Origin: an uncultured bacterium
GTDB lineage: Bacteria; Bacillota; Clostridia; Christensenellales; QALW01
Assembly (NCBI GenBank): GCA_905214315.1
Contig: CAJMLN010000082.1
Span: 1-5,994 of the forward strand
Length of the DNA: 5,994 nt
Direction: 5' to 3'
Part shown: positions 5,974 through 5,994 of the stretch, one piece after another
Position numbering within the stretch: position 1 is the stretch's first letter
Layout: each line of letters opens with the position of its first letter
Made by a program: the position numbers and the translations under genes
Notes under the pieces: model-generated
The model's input: only the letters and a program-made list of their open reading frames with translations
Database searches by the model: none
What the model was told of the DNA's origin: nothing

Positions 5974-5994
5974 CAACAAAAATCCCGTTATGTA

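Overview
The window reads as chromosome of a low-to-moderate GC Firmicute, most likely a gut-type clostridium. The evidence is strong AGGAGG-like ribosome binding sites, sigma-A promoters with near-consensus -10 boxes, Rho-independent hairpins, a LytR-CpsA-Psr envelope protein and an AraC-type sugar regulator. I cannot place it at genus level. All genes are intact except tuf, which runs off the left edge. There are no rRNA genes, CRISPR arrays, transposases or phage genes.

Left end (1-218, minus strand): a near-perfect sigma-A promoter drives tRNA-Gly(CCC), followed 51 bases later by the start of tuf (EF-Tu). This is a translation operon. From about 372 on the plus strand there is a single-gene unit: promoter, putP-like sodium/proline symporter (435-1943) and a hairpin terminator that also serves the converging gene.

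Middle (2024-4743): a divergent pair. A 611-residue intracellular glycoside hydrolase of the GH127/DUF1680 beta-L-arabinofuranosidase superfamily lies on the minus strand, and a 255-residue AraC-family regulator lies on the plus strand. Their 107-bp intergenic region carries repeated TATTGCAAAT elements and a 14-bp palindrome, and is the obvious operator. No sugar transporter accompanies the pair, and the two genes look richer in A+T than the flanking genes. They resemble a small accessory cassette set between ordinary chromosomal genes.

Right end (4790-5932, minus strand): a membrane-anchored LytR-CpsA-Psr (LCP) protein, probably attaching an anionic glycopolymer to peptidoglycan, with its -10 box at the window edge. 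It converges on the regulator gene at a 15-bp hairpin that contains the LCP stop codon.

The functional units look independent: translation (tRNA-Gly/tuf), proline or compatible-solute uptake (putP), arabinose-type glycan breakdown under its own regulator, and envelope assembly. The most interesting part is the hydrolase/regulator pair. The hydrolase keeps the full Glu/Cys zinc-thiolate catalytic set of GH127, but its substrate cannot be read from the sequence. I see no clearly new kind of system.
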